DNA of 64,000 nt, taken from NCBI GenBank assembly GCA_047517485.1, contig JAKZSU010000012.1, forward strand, positions 1 to 64,000. The letters are read 5' to 3'. Below are positions 33,353 to 42,001 of the stretch, in pieces. Made by a program: the position numbers and the translations under genes. Source of the DNA: JAKZSU01 sp047517485. Its GTDB lineage: Bacteria; Pseudomonadota; Alphaproteobacteria; UBA7887. Numbering within the stretch: position 1 is the first letter of the stretch; every line of letters starts with the position of its first letter. A model generated the notes under the pieces. The model was not told the origin of the DNA, ran no database searches, and saw nothing but the letters and a program-made list of their open reading frames with translations.

Positions 33353-34462
33353 TTAGAGATCGCGCTGATTGAGCGCGCCTTGCTCCGCATACGGCGCCAA
33401 AGCGATTACCTGGGTCTTGAACCGTGACCAATTATCGTAAATTCGTCGTGGCAGCTCGCCGTCTTCGGCGGTCTCCGCGACAACCTCGGCGCTGATCGCG
33501 CGTAAGCCCCGGATCACGTCGTCGGGCATCGGCCGGGGCACGATGCCGTGATCGCGCGCCAACGACTCGAGCGACGCCGCGTTGCCGGCGGTGAACTCGG
33601 ACAGCATGCGCTGGTTCTCGGCTTCGGCGGCATGGCGCACGATGATTTTCAAATGGGGCGGCAAACCATCCCATTGCTCGCGATTGATCGCCAACTCCAG
33701 CGTCGCGCCGGGCTCGTGAAAGCCCGGCCCATAATAATATTTCGCCGCCTTGTGGAAGCCGAACGCGAGATCGGTCCACGGTCCGGCGAACTCGACCGCG
33801 TCGATCACACCGGACTGCATGCTGCTCATGATTTCGCCGCCCGGCATGCTGATCGCCACCCCGCCGGCGCGATTGATGACTTCGCCGGCGAGCCCCGGAA
33901 TGCGCATCCGCAAGCCCTCGATATCGCTCAGGCTGTTGATCTCCTTATTGAACCAACCGCCCATCTGGGTGCCGGTATTGCCCGCCGGCCAGGCTTTCAG
34001 CCCGTACTCGCCGTAGATCTCGTCCCACAGCTCCTGGCCGCCGCCGTAGGCGAGCCAGGCGTTTTGTTCTTGCGCGACCAAACCGCCGGGGACCACCGCG
34101 AAGAACGCGAAGTTCTTGCTTTTTCCCGTCCAATAGGCCGCGCCGGCGTGCCCCATTTCGGCGGTTCCCTGTCGCACCGCATCGAAAATCTCGAATGCCG
34201 GCACCAGCTCCCCGGCGGCATAGAGTTTTATCGCCAACGCGCCCTCGGACATCTCGGTGATCGAATCCGCGATCCGTTGCGCCCCGGTCCCGAGACCGGG
34301 AAAATTTTTCGGCCACGCGGTCACCAGGCGCCACTGACGGCGACCTTGCGAGAGCGCCGGCGCGGGCAGGGCGGCGGTGGCGGTGGCCGCCGCGCCGGCG
34401 GTCAACACGGTGCGACGCGATAGCCGGCCGCGCTGTAAAATTTCGGAATCTTTTTTCGTCAT
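33353..34462 (-). CDS. TRAP substrate-binding protein, TakP-like (copy 2)
   Basis: This is a 369-residue paralogue of its two neighbours, with a twin-arginine-like signal (LSRRTVLTAGAAATATAALP) and then WRLVTAWPKNFPGLGTGAQR. It differs from copies 1 and 3 in the pocket region: DAVEFAGPWTDLAFGFHK instead of A-E-W-V, and VAISMPGGEIMSSMQSG instead of V-N-M-P. It may therefore bind a different acid. Its ATG overlaps the stop of copy 3 (ATGA), so the two are translationally coupled. Confidence 0.95.
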   Translation of the reverse strand: MTKKDSEILQRGRLSRRTVLTAGAAATATAALPAPALSQGRRQWRLVTAWPKNFPGLGTGAQRIADSITEMSEGALAIKLYAAGELVPAFEIFDAVRQGTAEMGHAGAAYWTGKSKNFAFFAVVPGGLVAQEQNAWLAYGGGQELWDEIYGEYGLKAWPAGNTGTQMGGWFNKEINSLSDIEGLRMRIPGLAGEVINRAGGVAISMPGGEIMSSMQSGVIDAVEFAGPWTDLAFGFHKAAKYYYGPGFHEPGATLELAINREQWDGLPPHLKIIVRHAAEAENQRMLSEFTAGNAASLESLARDHGIVPRPMPDDVIRGLRAISAEVVAETAEDGELPRRIYDNWSRFKTQVIALAPYAEQGALNQRDL

Positions 34463-35604
34463 GCGTCTTGTGCCTTGCCTCGATTGTGAATGAATCCATA
34501 GTCGGATAACGGTTGATACGCCATCGCCCGCTTTCGGAAACTGCTCCAGCTTTCGTAGATCCGCCGATTGAGATCGCCTTCCGATGCCGTCTCGGCGTTC
34601 ACCTCGGCGGAAATCTGAAAGGCTCTCTTGAGCACGTCTTCGGGAAAATGCCGCACGATGACGCCGTGCTCGTTGACCAACGTGTCGAGGGTCTCGGCAC
34701 TGCGCGCGAAATACTCGGCCGGCAATTTCATGTTCGCTTCCTGGCACGCGACGCGGACGACCGCTTGCAAATCGGCAGGCAGGCTTCGCCACTTGTCCTC
34801 GTTGATCAGCAGCTCGCTGGCGGTGCTGCCTTCATGAAATCCGGGTCCGTAATAATATTTCGCGACCTTATAGAACCCCATCGCCAGATCGACCCACGGT
34901 CCGACCCATTCGGCCGCGTCGATGACGCCGGACTGCAATGCCGGCATGATCTCGCCCGCCGGCATGTTGACCGCGGTCGCGCCCATCCGATTGAGAACTT
35001 CGGCGCCGAGACCGGGAATACGAATGTTGAGCCCGTCGAAATCAGCCAGCGAGTTGATTTCGTTTTGATACCAGCCGCCCATCTGGGTGCCGGTATTGCC
35101 GCACATGAAGGCGCGCACGCCGAATTCGGCGTACAGCTCGTCCCACAAGGCTTGCCCGCCGCCATAGAGAATCCAGGCATTGTGCTCGATCACGCTGAGA
35201 CCACCGGGAACGGCGCAGAAAAACGGCAAGCTCTTGTTCTTCGCCACCCAGTAATAGGGGGCGTCGTGCGAGCAATCGGCGGTACCCTCGCGCACCGCAT
35301 CGAAAGATTCGAACGCCGGCACCAATTCGCCGGCGGCGAACAACCGCAGGGCCAGCCTGCCGTCGGACATCGCGGTAATGGTATCGGCGAGTTCTTGCGC
35401 CGCGGTCCCGGCGCCGGGGAAATTCTTCGGCCACGTGGTGACCATTTTCCACTCGTGCAGGCCCTTGGCGACCATCGGCGCCCGGCCCGGCGCCTCGGGC
35501 GTCCCGGGCGCCATTGGAGTCGGCCCGGTCCTCGCCAGATACGTCGCACCAGCGGCGACGACCGCGCCGGTGGCGGCGCCAGTCAGAAAATCCCGACGTT
35601 GCAC
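34459..35604 (-). CDS. TRAP substrate-binding protein, TakP-like (copy 3)
   Basis: This 381-residue protein is the first of the tandem set in transcription order. It begins MQRRDFLTGAATGAVVAAG, a twin-arginine-type signal or anchor, followed by a proline-rich linker and WKMVTTWPKNFPGAGTAAQE. The binding segments TAVNMPAGEIMPALQSG, DAAEWVGPWVDLAMGFYK and KYYYGPGFHEG match the TakP family. It has extra cysteines (DCSHD, MCGNTG) not found in copy 2. The linker suggests it could remain membrane-tethered. Confidence 0.94.
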   Translation of the reverse strand: MQRRDFLTGAATGAVVAAGATYLARTGPTPMAPGTPEAPGRAPMVAKGLHEWKMVTTWPKNFPGAGTAAQELADTITAMSDGRLALRLFAAGELVPAFESFDAVREGTADCSHDAPYYWVAKNKSLPFFCAVPGGLSVIEHNAWILYGGGQALWDELYAEFGVRAFMCGNTGTQMGGWYQNEINSLADFDGLNIRIPGLGAEVLNRMGATAVNMPAGEIMPALQSGVIDAAEWVGPWVDLAMGFYKVAKYYYGPGFHEGSTASELLINEDKWRSLPADLQAVVRVACQEANMKLPAEYFARSAETLDTLVNEHGVIVRHFPEDVLKRAFQISAEVNAETASEGDLNRRIYESWSSFRKRAMAYQPLSDYGFIHNRGKAQDA

Positions 35605-35663
35605 GAAGTCCTCCCCTGATCGGCCACACGTGGCCGTTCAGCGGGATTATAAGTCGGCGAGGG

Positions 35664-36401
35664 CTATTTGTCGCTCGCGTTTGGACGAAATAGTGTCCAC
35701 TCCTCGCCAATCAGCGCTTCAAGCGGTTGAAACCGGGCCTTGTAGGCCATTTTCGGGCTCTCGCCGATCCAGTAGCCGAGATAGACATAGGGCAGGTCGA
35801 GGGCACGCGCGCGTTCGATATGCCACAGGATCACATAGGTGCCGGGACTGGTCCGCGACCGGTCGGCGACGAAAAACTTATAAACGCCCGACAGACCATC
35901 GCCCAGCCGATCGGTCAGCGAGACCGCTATGAGCCTGTTATCGGCGCCGCGGAACTCAACGATCCGGGTTTCCACCGGAGTATCCTCGACCATCGAGCGA
36001 TAGTCGCTGAAATCCATCAATGCCATGTCGCCGTCGCTATGGCGGGTTTGCTCATATCCTTGAAAAACGTGGAACTGTTCCGCGGTGGCGATCGGCGGGC
36101 GTTCGACCGCGGTCAGATCGGCGTTCCGAATCAGCACCTTACGCATCGATCGGCTCGGACGAAAACCGTCGACCACCACGCGAACCGGGACACACGCGCG
36201 ACAATTCTCGCATGCCGGGCGATAGGCGATGCCATGACTGCGACGAAATCCCGCCTGGCTCAACATATCGTGCAGCCGCGGCGCGCCCGGGCCGACGAGC
36301 TCGGTCACCGCCTTCGCCTCGAATTTGCCCTTGATATACGGACACGGCTGTCGCGCGGTGCCGAAAAAGAACTGCAGATCTCGCGGATCGATATTGAGCA
36401 T
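35664..36401 (-). CDS. bpt: Aspartate/glutamate leucyltransferase (Bpt/Ate family)
   Basis: This 245-residue N-end-rule transferase of the arginyltransferase fold adds leucine from tRNA to proteins with N-terminal acidic residues, marking them for ClpAP. Family motifs are PCPYIKGKFEAKAVTEL, SHGIAYRPACENCRACVPVRV with its cysteines, HSDGDMALMDFSDY, and the C-terminal YVYLGYWIGESPKMAYKARF. The ATG chosen gives the typical short N-terminus before DLQFFFGTARQPCPY. An in-frame ATG 51 bases upstream would overlap the SLC13 gene. It follows that gene on the same strand. Confidence 0.93.
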   Translation of the reverse strand: MLNIDPRDLQFFFGTARQPCPYIKGKFEAKAVTELVGPGAPRLHDMLSQAGFRRSHGIAYRPACENCRACVPVRVVVDGFRPSRSMRKVLIRNADLTAVERPPIATAEQFHVFQGYEQTRHSDGDMALMDFSDYRSMVEDTPVETRIVEFRGADNRLIAVSLTDRLGDGLSGVYKFFVADRSRTSPGTYVILWHIERARALDLPYVYLGYWIGESPKMAYKARFQPLEALIGEEWTLFRPNASDK

Positions 36402-36426
36402 GTCTCTTGGTATCGCCCGATGCGGG

Positions 36427-38322
36427 TTATTGGCCGCTAAGTGGTAGACCATAGTACCACGGTGCGAAGGCCGTGAAACAGGCCCATATCAACAACAGGA
36501 GCGGCAGCCCGCTGCGGACATAGTCGACGAAACGATAATGACCCGGCGCCATTACCAATAAGTTGGTCTGATAGCCGACCGGAGAAGCGAACGAACAACT
36601 CGCGGCGAAAATCACCGTATAGACGAACGGCATCGGGTCGACACCGAGCTGGATCGCCAAATTTACCGCGATCGGGGTGAACAAAACAGCCGAAGCATTA
36701 TTGCTCAGCACGTTGGTAAGCAGCGCGATCAGCAAGAAAAGCGCCGACATCAGCCAACCCGGGCTGGCGCCGTCCATCGTGGTCACCAGCGCGTTGGCGA
36801 TGAACGCGGCGCCACCGGTCTCGCTCATCGCCAGGCCGAGCGCCAGGGTCGCCGCCACCGTCATCACCACCGTTCGATCGATTGCGCGGGCGGCCTGGCG
36901 CGTGGTCAGACATCCGGACAGCATCATCGCCACCGCGCCGCCGACGGCGGCGACGACGATCGGTAGCACATTGGTCGCCGCCAAGATTACCACCGACGCG
37001 AAGATGGCCGCGGCCCGGCGGGCGTGGAAATAGTTCGGCAGCGTCTGCTGCGTCCATTCGATCAAGATCACGTCGCGGTTGGCGCGCAACGATTGAACGT
37101 CTTCGGGGCGGCCCTGCAACAACAGCACGTCGCCAGCCTCGAGCCGAATGTCGGTGACGCGTTGGCGGAACATGCGCGAACGCCGCTGAACCCCGAGAAC
37201 GATGCAGTCGAAGCGATGGCGAAATCCGTAGAGTTCCAAAGTCTGGCCGATCATCCGCGACGCCGGTGTGATCATCACTTCGGCAAGTGCCTGCTCGCCG
37301 CCCTCCCACGGCGCGGGCTCGGCGCCTTGCTCCTGTTCGGCTTGACCTTGTTCATATTGCTGGTGCGTGAGGCTGGGGTGAAGCGAGCCCGGATGGCGCG
37401 CCAGTAAATCGGTCAACGCCTTGCGTGTCGCGGCGACCACGATGGCATCGCCGGCTTGCAGTTCGAGATCGTCGAAAGGCGGCAGGAACGCGTGTTCATC
37501 ACGATGCACCATGCGAACCGTGGCATCCGGCAAGCTGCGAAACATGCCGGCGACCGCGGCATCGCCGACCATCGCATCGCCGTCCTGAACCTCGACCTGG
37601 GCAATGAATTGGCGGCCGTCCCCGGTAAGTATTCCCGCCAGCGTCGCGCGATCGGGCAGCAAGCGCGGCAAAATGACGATCAGATAGACCAGTCCGACCC
37701 CGGCGAGAACCAAGCCCGGAACGACGAAATCGAAAAACCCGATTGTCGGCAGGCCGAGATCGCGGGCCACCCCGGCGACCAGGAGGTTGGTCGAGGAGCC
37801 GATCAGTGTCGTCATGCCGCCGAGGATCGAGGCAAAACTCAAGGGCAGGAGAATGCGGCTTACCGAAACGTTCAAGCGTTCGGCCAACGCGCTCATGATC
37901 GGGATGAAGATCACCACCACCGGGGTATTGTTGAGCACGCTCGAGAGCGCGGCAACGGGAATCAGACTGATCGTCATGGCAATCAGCAATCGGCCACCGC
38001 TAATCCGGTGAAGAAAGCTCGCGACGCCTTCCAAGGCGCCGGTGCGCACCAACGCTTGGCCGATAACCAGCAGCGCGACCACGGTGATCAGCGCCGGATT
38101 GGCGAATCCCTCGAGCAAGCGCGCCGCCGACAGCCGGTTGAGCCCGTCGGCATCCTCCAGCGGCGCGATTTGGAACAACAGTAGGAGGATCGCGAGCAGC
38201 GCCACCGCGGTCAATTCGAGCGGCGCGCGATCCGCGATGAAGGCGACGATCGCCCCCAAGACCAACGCGAGGACGGCCCACATCTGCCAAATGTGGCCGT
38301 CGAGAAGGGTTTCGCTGATCAT
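36427..38322 (-). CDS. SLC13 / DASS-type anion permease with two TrkA-C domains
   Basis: This is a 631-residue membrane protein with two clusters of helices (residues about 13-210 and 440-625) flanking a soluble part containing two RCK/TrkA-C domains. The latter are seen as DAAVAGMFRSLPDATVRM...LELQAGDAIVV and ITPASRMIGQTLELYGFRH...RLEAGDVLLLQG. The paired LNNTPVVVIFIPI and LSNNASAVLFTPIA motifs are the inverted substrate sites of this family. The substrate (sulfate, dicarboxylate or similar) is not predictable. The start overlaps the thioesterase stop by four bases. Confidence 0.93.
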   Translation of the reverse strand: MISETLLDGHIWQMWAVLALVLGAIVAFIADRAPLELTAVALLAILLLLFQIAPLEDADGLNRLSAARLLEGFANPALITVVALLVIGQALVRTGALEGVASFLHRISGGRLLIAMTISLIPVAALSSVLNNTPVVVIFIPIMSALAERLNVSVSRILLPLSFASILGGMTTLIGSSTNLLVAGVARDLGLPTIGFFDFVVPGLVLAGVGLVYLIVILPRLLPDRATLAGILTGDGRQFIAQVEVQDGDAMVGDAAVAGMFRSLPDATVRMVHRDEHAFLPPFDDLELQAGDAIVVAATRKALTDLLARHPGSLHPSLTHQQYEQGQAEQEQGAEPAPWEGGEQALAEVMITPASRMIGQTLELYGFRHRFDCIVLGVQRRSRMFRQRVTDIRLEAGDVLLLQGRPEDVQSLRANRDVILIEWTQQTLPNYFHARRAAAIFASVVILAATNVLPIVVAAVGGAVAMMLSGCLTTRQAARAIDRTVVMTVAATLALGLAMSETGGAAFIANALVTTMDGASPGWLMSALFLLIALLTNVLSNNASAVLFTPIAVNLAIQLGVDPMPFVYTVIFAASCSFASPVGYQTNLLVMAPGHYRFVDYVRSGLPLLLLIWACFTAFAPWYYGLPLSGQ

Positions 38323-38780
38323 TCCGGTGGATTCGACAACCGGTCCCGCAGCTCCTTCGGAAGTGGCGCCGGACGCTGAGTTTCAGGATCCACTTTCACC
38401 AACACTTCTTCGGCTGTGGCCGTACATACCCCATCTTGAAATAGCCCCTGACCCACCCTCGTCGAAGTTCGCCCGATGCGCATCACCCGGGTGCCCACAT
38501 TGACCTCACCGGGATAATGCATCTGCGCGCGAAAATCGATCGTCATGTGGACGATCATGAAATCATCCGCCGGCAGGACTACGCCCGACCCGCACGCCCC
38601 GAAAAACGCGATTCGCCCGGATTCGCAAAACCGCATGAACTGGACATTGTTGATATGACCCAATCCATCGGTATCCCCCCAGCGCATGATATCGGTCGAC
38701 CAGAACCGGTACGAGGCCGGATCGGCAAGATCGAATGTCGGGAAATCGGTCGAGCGAGGCTCGGTGCTGTCGGGCATCAA
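38319..38780 (-). CDS. Acyl-CoA thioesterase (4HBT hot-dog family)
   Basis: This 153-residue single hot-dog domain has the catalytic motif RWGDTDGLGHINNVQFMRFCESGR, with the aspartate and histidine of 4-hydroxybenzoyl-CoA thioesterase relatives. MTIDFRAQMHYPGEVNVGTR is the second family strand. It hydrolyses an acyl-CoA of unknown chain. It overlaps the SLC13 gene by four bases and is therefore in the same transcript. Confidence 0.92.
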   Translation of the reverse strand: MMPDSTEPRSTDFPTFDLADPASYRFWSTDIMRWGDTDGLGHINNVQFMRFCESGRIAFFGACGSGVVLPADDFMIVHMTIDFRAQMHYPGEVNVGTRVMRIGRTSTRVGQGLFQDGVCTATAEEVLVKVDPETQRPAPLPKELRDRLSNPPE

Positions 38781-38826
38781 ACCATCATGATACCGCGCCG
38801 TGCGCTTGCCAAGGGCGCGTGTTCGC

Positions 38827-39435
38827 TTAGTCCAACTCCATAATTTGGTAGTCCAGCGGTACCTCGAACAGCGCGGGATCGACGGGTCCGCGCACCACGT
38901 TCGACAAAAGCATCGAGACTTTGGTCGATCCCGTCATGCCCTCGAATTTGATTGCGATTCCATCTTCCGTGACCCACAAAAATCCACGCACACCCGTGTT
39001 GCCCCCCGATCCGCCTTCGACGCGGTACTTGATCGTCGCCTCGTCGGAGATCATTTCTCGGCCCACTTCCTCGGCGTCGAGACTGGCGAGCGTTTCCTCG
39101 CTGTAGTAGCGCATCTCAGGTTTGAGTTTGAGTTGCATGACCGCTTTGTTGTCGGGGCTGATCATGAAAACGAGGCCTTGATCGGGGCGCGTGATCAGGA
39201 TCACGTCTTGGGTATCCATGACCATCTCACGGCGCTCCAAGCCGCCGTCGTACCACATCGGGCCATCCATCTGCACAGTGTCCCCGGCGCGAAATTTCGC
39301 GTCGGCGCGAAACGGCGATTGCGGCGGCTTCAGCTCCGCGGCCCACGCGCTCGCGGCGAGGGGGATCGCAATAAACAGTGCCATACTTAACAAATGACGC
39401 AGAACTTTGCGTCCGAAGTGGATTCCGAAATTCAT
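38827..39435 (-). CDS. Exported protein of unknown function, LolA/DUF4412-like pattern
   Basis: This is a 202-residue protein with a signal peptide (VLRHLLSMALFIAIPLAASAWA). The mature part alternates short strands: VQMDGPMWYDGGLERREMVMD, VILITRPDQGLVFMISPDNKAV, then KVSMLLSNVVRGPVDPALFEVP. This resembles the curved sheet of LolA-like and DUF4412 proteins. I cannot assign a role. It is divergent from the FAD oxidoreductase gene and upstream of the thioesterase on the same strand. Confidence 0.8.
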   Translation of the reverse strand: MNFGIHFGRKVLRHLLSMALFIAIPLAASAWAAELKPPQSPFRADAKFRAGDTVQMDGPMWYDGGLERREMVMDTQDVILITRPDQGLVFMISPDNKAVMQLKLKPEMRYYSEETLASLDAEEVGREMISDEATIKYRVEGGSGGNTGVRGFLWVTEDGIAIKFEGMTGSTKVSMLLSNVVRGPVDPALFEVPLDYQIMELD

Positions 39436-39484
39436 GCCGTTTCCCTATTCGAGGTTCGTCGCGGTATATCAAGCTGCATCAATA

Positions 39485-40804
39485 ATGACCGGATCGAGCG
39501 AGTCAACAATGCAAAATGCCGGCAATGACCGATCCGACGGGCATATCGATTCGTTCTATGCCGCGAGCGTGGCGCGGGTCGCCGAGCAGCCGCCGCTCGA
39601 TCGCGATCGTTCGGCGAAGGTCTGTGTGGTCGGCGGCGGGCTGACCGGGCTTTCGCTGGCGCTTGAGCTGGCAAACCGCGATATCGACGTCGTCGTGCTC
39701 GAAGCGCGGCGTCTCGGCTGGGCCGCGTCGGGGCGCAATGGCGGGCAAGCCCTGGTCGGGTTCACCGGCGAGATGGCGAATTTGCGACGCCTCGTCGGGG
39801 CCGAGACGGCGCGCGCGCTTTGGGACATGAGTGTCGACGGCGTCGCCTTGATCGAGCAGCGCTGCGCGGAACACGGCATCGACTGCGATTTGCGCCACGG
39901 CACCCTGACCGCGGTCACCAGCGAGCGCAATATGGCGGCTCACGCCGCATGGCGCGACGAGGCTGCCGCGTATGGCTACGACCATCTCGAACCTCTCGAT
40001 CGCGCCGGGATCCGCGGCGAAATCGCTTCCGATCGTTATTGTGGCGGTTTGTTGGATAGCCACGGCCGCCATCTGAACCCGCTAAAATACTGTCTCGGAT
40101 TGGCACGTGCCGTGATCGAGGCCGGCGTAACGGTGCACGAGAAGTCGCCGGTCACGCGCATCGATCCCGGTGCGCCCCTGTCCGTTCATACCCGGCGCGG
40201 CAATGTCAAAGCCGACCACGTGGTGCTGGCGTGCAACGCCTATCTCGGCGGTCTCAATCCGGCTGCTCACCGACAAATTATGCCGGTCACCAGCTATGTC
40301 TGCGCCACCGAACCCTTGGGCGAGACCCGCGCGCGCGCCCTCATACCCAACGACATCGCGATATGCGACGATCGTCATGTGCTGGACTATTATCGGACGA
40401 GCGCGGATCATCGGCTGCTGTTCGGCGGCGCGGCGAGCTATTCGGCGCGGACACGGAACGACCTCCGCGCTTTCATGCGTCGCCGCGTGCTCCGGGTATT
40501 TCCCCAACTCGGCGACGTTGGCATCGACCACGCCTGGAGCGGCAAGCTGGCGATCACCCGCAACCGGTTTCCCGATCTCGGCGTCCTGGCGGCCAATCTC
40601 ACTTATGCCCAAGGCTATTCCGGTCATGGCTTGGCGTTCAGCGGCATCGCGGGGCGCGCACTGGCCGCCGCAATCTTTGGCGACCGGCGTGATTTCGAGG
40701 CACTCGCGTCGATCCCCCACCAGCCGTTCCCCGGCGGACGCCGCTTTCGCGCCCCCTTGCTCGTGCTCGGTCAGCTTTGGTACCGCCTGAAAGATGCGCT
40801 CTAA
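39485..40804 (+). CDS. FAD-dependent oxidoreductase (DAO / PuuB-like)
   Basis: This 439-residue flavoenzyme of the D-amino-acid oxidase superfamily is closest in motif order to gamma-glutamylputrescine oxidase. A dinucleotide fold reads AKVCVVGGGLTGLSLALELA and VVVLEARRLGWAASGRNGGQ, and the C-terminal flavin segment is TYAQGYSGHGLAFSGIAGRALA. It oxidises a primary or secondary amine, releasing peroxide or passing electrons on. ATG codons at 39485 and 39509 are both possible and neither has a good ribosome site. The stop abuts the chrA start with no gap. Confidence 0.9.
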   Translation: MTGSSESTMQNAGNDRSDGHIDSFYAASVARVAEQPPLDRDRSAKVCVVGGGLTGLSLALELANRDIDVVVLEARRLGWAASGRNGGQALVGFTGEMANLRRLVGAETARALWDMSVDGVALIEQRCAEHGIDCDLRHGTLTAVTSERNMAAHAAWRDEAAAYGYDHLEPLDRAGIRGEIASDRYCGGLLDSHGRHLNPLKYCLGLARAVIEAGVTVHEKSPVTRIDPGAPLSVHTRRGNVKADHVVLACNAYLGGLNPAAHRQIMPVTSYVCATEPLGETRARALIPNDIAICDDRHVLDYYRTSADHRLLFGGAASYSARTRNDLRAFMRRRVLRVFPQLGDVGIDHAWSGKLAITRNRFPDLGVLAANLTYAQGYSGHGLAFSGIAGRALAAAIFGDRRDFEALASIPHQPFPGGRRFRAPLLVLGQLWYRLKDAL

Positions 40805-42001
40805 ATGACTTCGCCCACGCGCCCGGGCTCGATCGGCCCGCTGTTCTGGATTTTTCTCAAACTCGGCCTGACTTCGTTCGGCGGTCCGACCGCGCACATC
40901 GCCTATTACCGCGAAGCCTTCGTCGTCAAACGCGATTGGCTGAGCGAGCAGGCGTTGGCGGACTTGCTCGCGGTGGCGCAATTGCTGCCCGGGCCGACCT
41001 CGAGCCAGATCAGCATTTCGATCGGTGCGATGCGGGCCGGCCCGGTGGGCGCGGTCGCCGCGTGGCTCGCCTTCAGCTTGCCCTCGGCGGTCTTGATGGT
41101 CGCCTTCGCGTTCGGGCTCGGCGCGTTCGAAGACCCGGCCGCGAGTGGCTGGCTCGCCGGGCTCAAGCTCGCGGCGCTCGCGGTGGTCGCCAATGCCCTG
41201 CTCGGCATGGCGCGGACCTTGGCCCCCGACCGGGCGCGGGCGACCATCGCCGCCGTCGCGATGGCGCTCGTCGTCGTGGTATCCGGTTTTGCCGGCCAGG
41301 CCGCCGCCATCGCCGTCGGTGCCGTGGTCGGCGTCGTTTTGTACCGCGATCGCGCGACCGCCGATGCGGGCCTGCCGATGGCGCTGGTCAGCCGGACATT
41401 CGGCATCGGCTGTCTCGCTTTGTTCGCGATCCTCATCGTCGCCTTGCCGATCGCCGTCCGGGTTTGGGATGTCCCGGCGCTGGGGCTTATCGACGGCCTG
41501 TTCCGCACCGGCGCGTTGGTGTTCGGCGGCGGCCATGTGGTGCTGCCGCTGCTCGAGACGGTGGTGGTGCCGCCGGGGTTTCTCGACCGCGAAACTTTCG
41601 TCGCCGGCTATGGCGCGGCGCAAGCGTTGCCCGGCCCCTTGTTCACCGTATCCGCCTTCATCGGCGCCGCCGCGGCGCCGGGGCTGGCCGGAATCGGCCT
41701 CGCCATCGCCTGTCTGGTGGCGATTTTCCTGCCTGGATTCCTGCTGGTGCTCGGGGTGCTGCCGTTCTGGGCGGGCCTACGCGACCGGCCTTCGGTTCAC
41801 GGTGCGCTCACCGGGGTGAACGCCGCCGTCGTCGGTCTGCTCGCGGCGGCGCTCTACGATCCGGTGTGGACCAGCGCGATCGGCTCGCCGATCGACGTCG
41901 CCTTGGCCTTGGCGGCGTTCGTCGCGCTCAATCGCTGGCGGGTTCCGTCATGGGTGGTGGTCGCGGTGCTCGCGGCGGTCGGCGCCGCGCTGGCCTACTG
42001 A
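40805..42001 (+). CDS. chrA: ChrA-type chromate efflux transporter
   Basis: This is a 398-residue long-chain CHR protein with two homologous halves of about five to six helices. The first half has FGGPTAHIAYYREAFV and LLPGPTSSQISISIGA; the second repeats the pattern as FGGGHVVLPLLE and ALPGPLFTVSAFIGAA. The family exports chromate and perhaps related oxyanions by proton exchange. The ATG directly follows the TAA of the oxidoreductase gene, an unusual pairing. The 3' end overlaps the penicillin acylase gene by seven bases. Confidence 0.95.
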   Translation: MTSPTRPGSIGPLFWIFLKLGLTSFGGPTAHIAYYREAFVVKRDWLSEQALADLLAVAQLLPGPTSSQISISIGAMRAGPVGAVAAWLAFSLPSAVLMVAFAFGLGAFEDPAASGWLAGLKLAALAVVANALLGMARTLAPDRARATIAAVAMALVVVVSGFAGQAAAIAVGAVVGVVLYRDRATADAGLPMALVSRTFGIGCLALFAILIVALPIAVRVWDVPALGLIDGLFRTGALVFGGGHVVLPLLETVVVPPGFLDRETFVAGYGAAQALPGPLFTVSAFIGAAAAPGLAGIGLAIACLVAIFLPGFLLVLGVLPFWAGLRDRPSVHGALTGVNAAVVGLLAAALYDPVWTSAIGSPIDVALALAAFVALNRWRVPSWVVVAVLAAVGAALAY

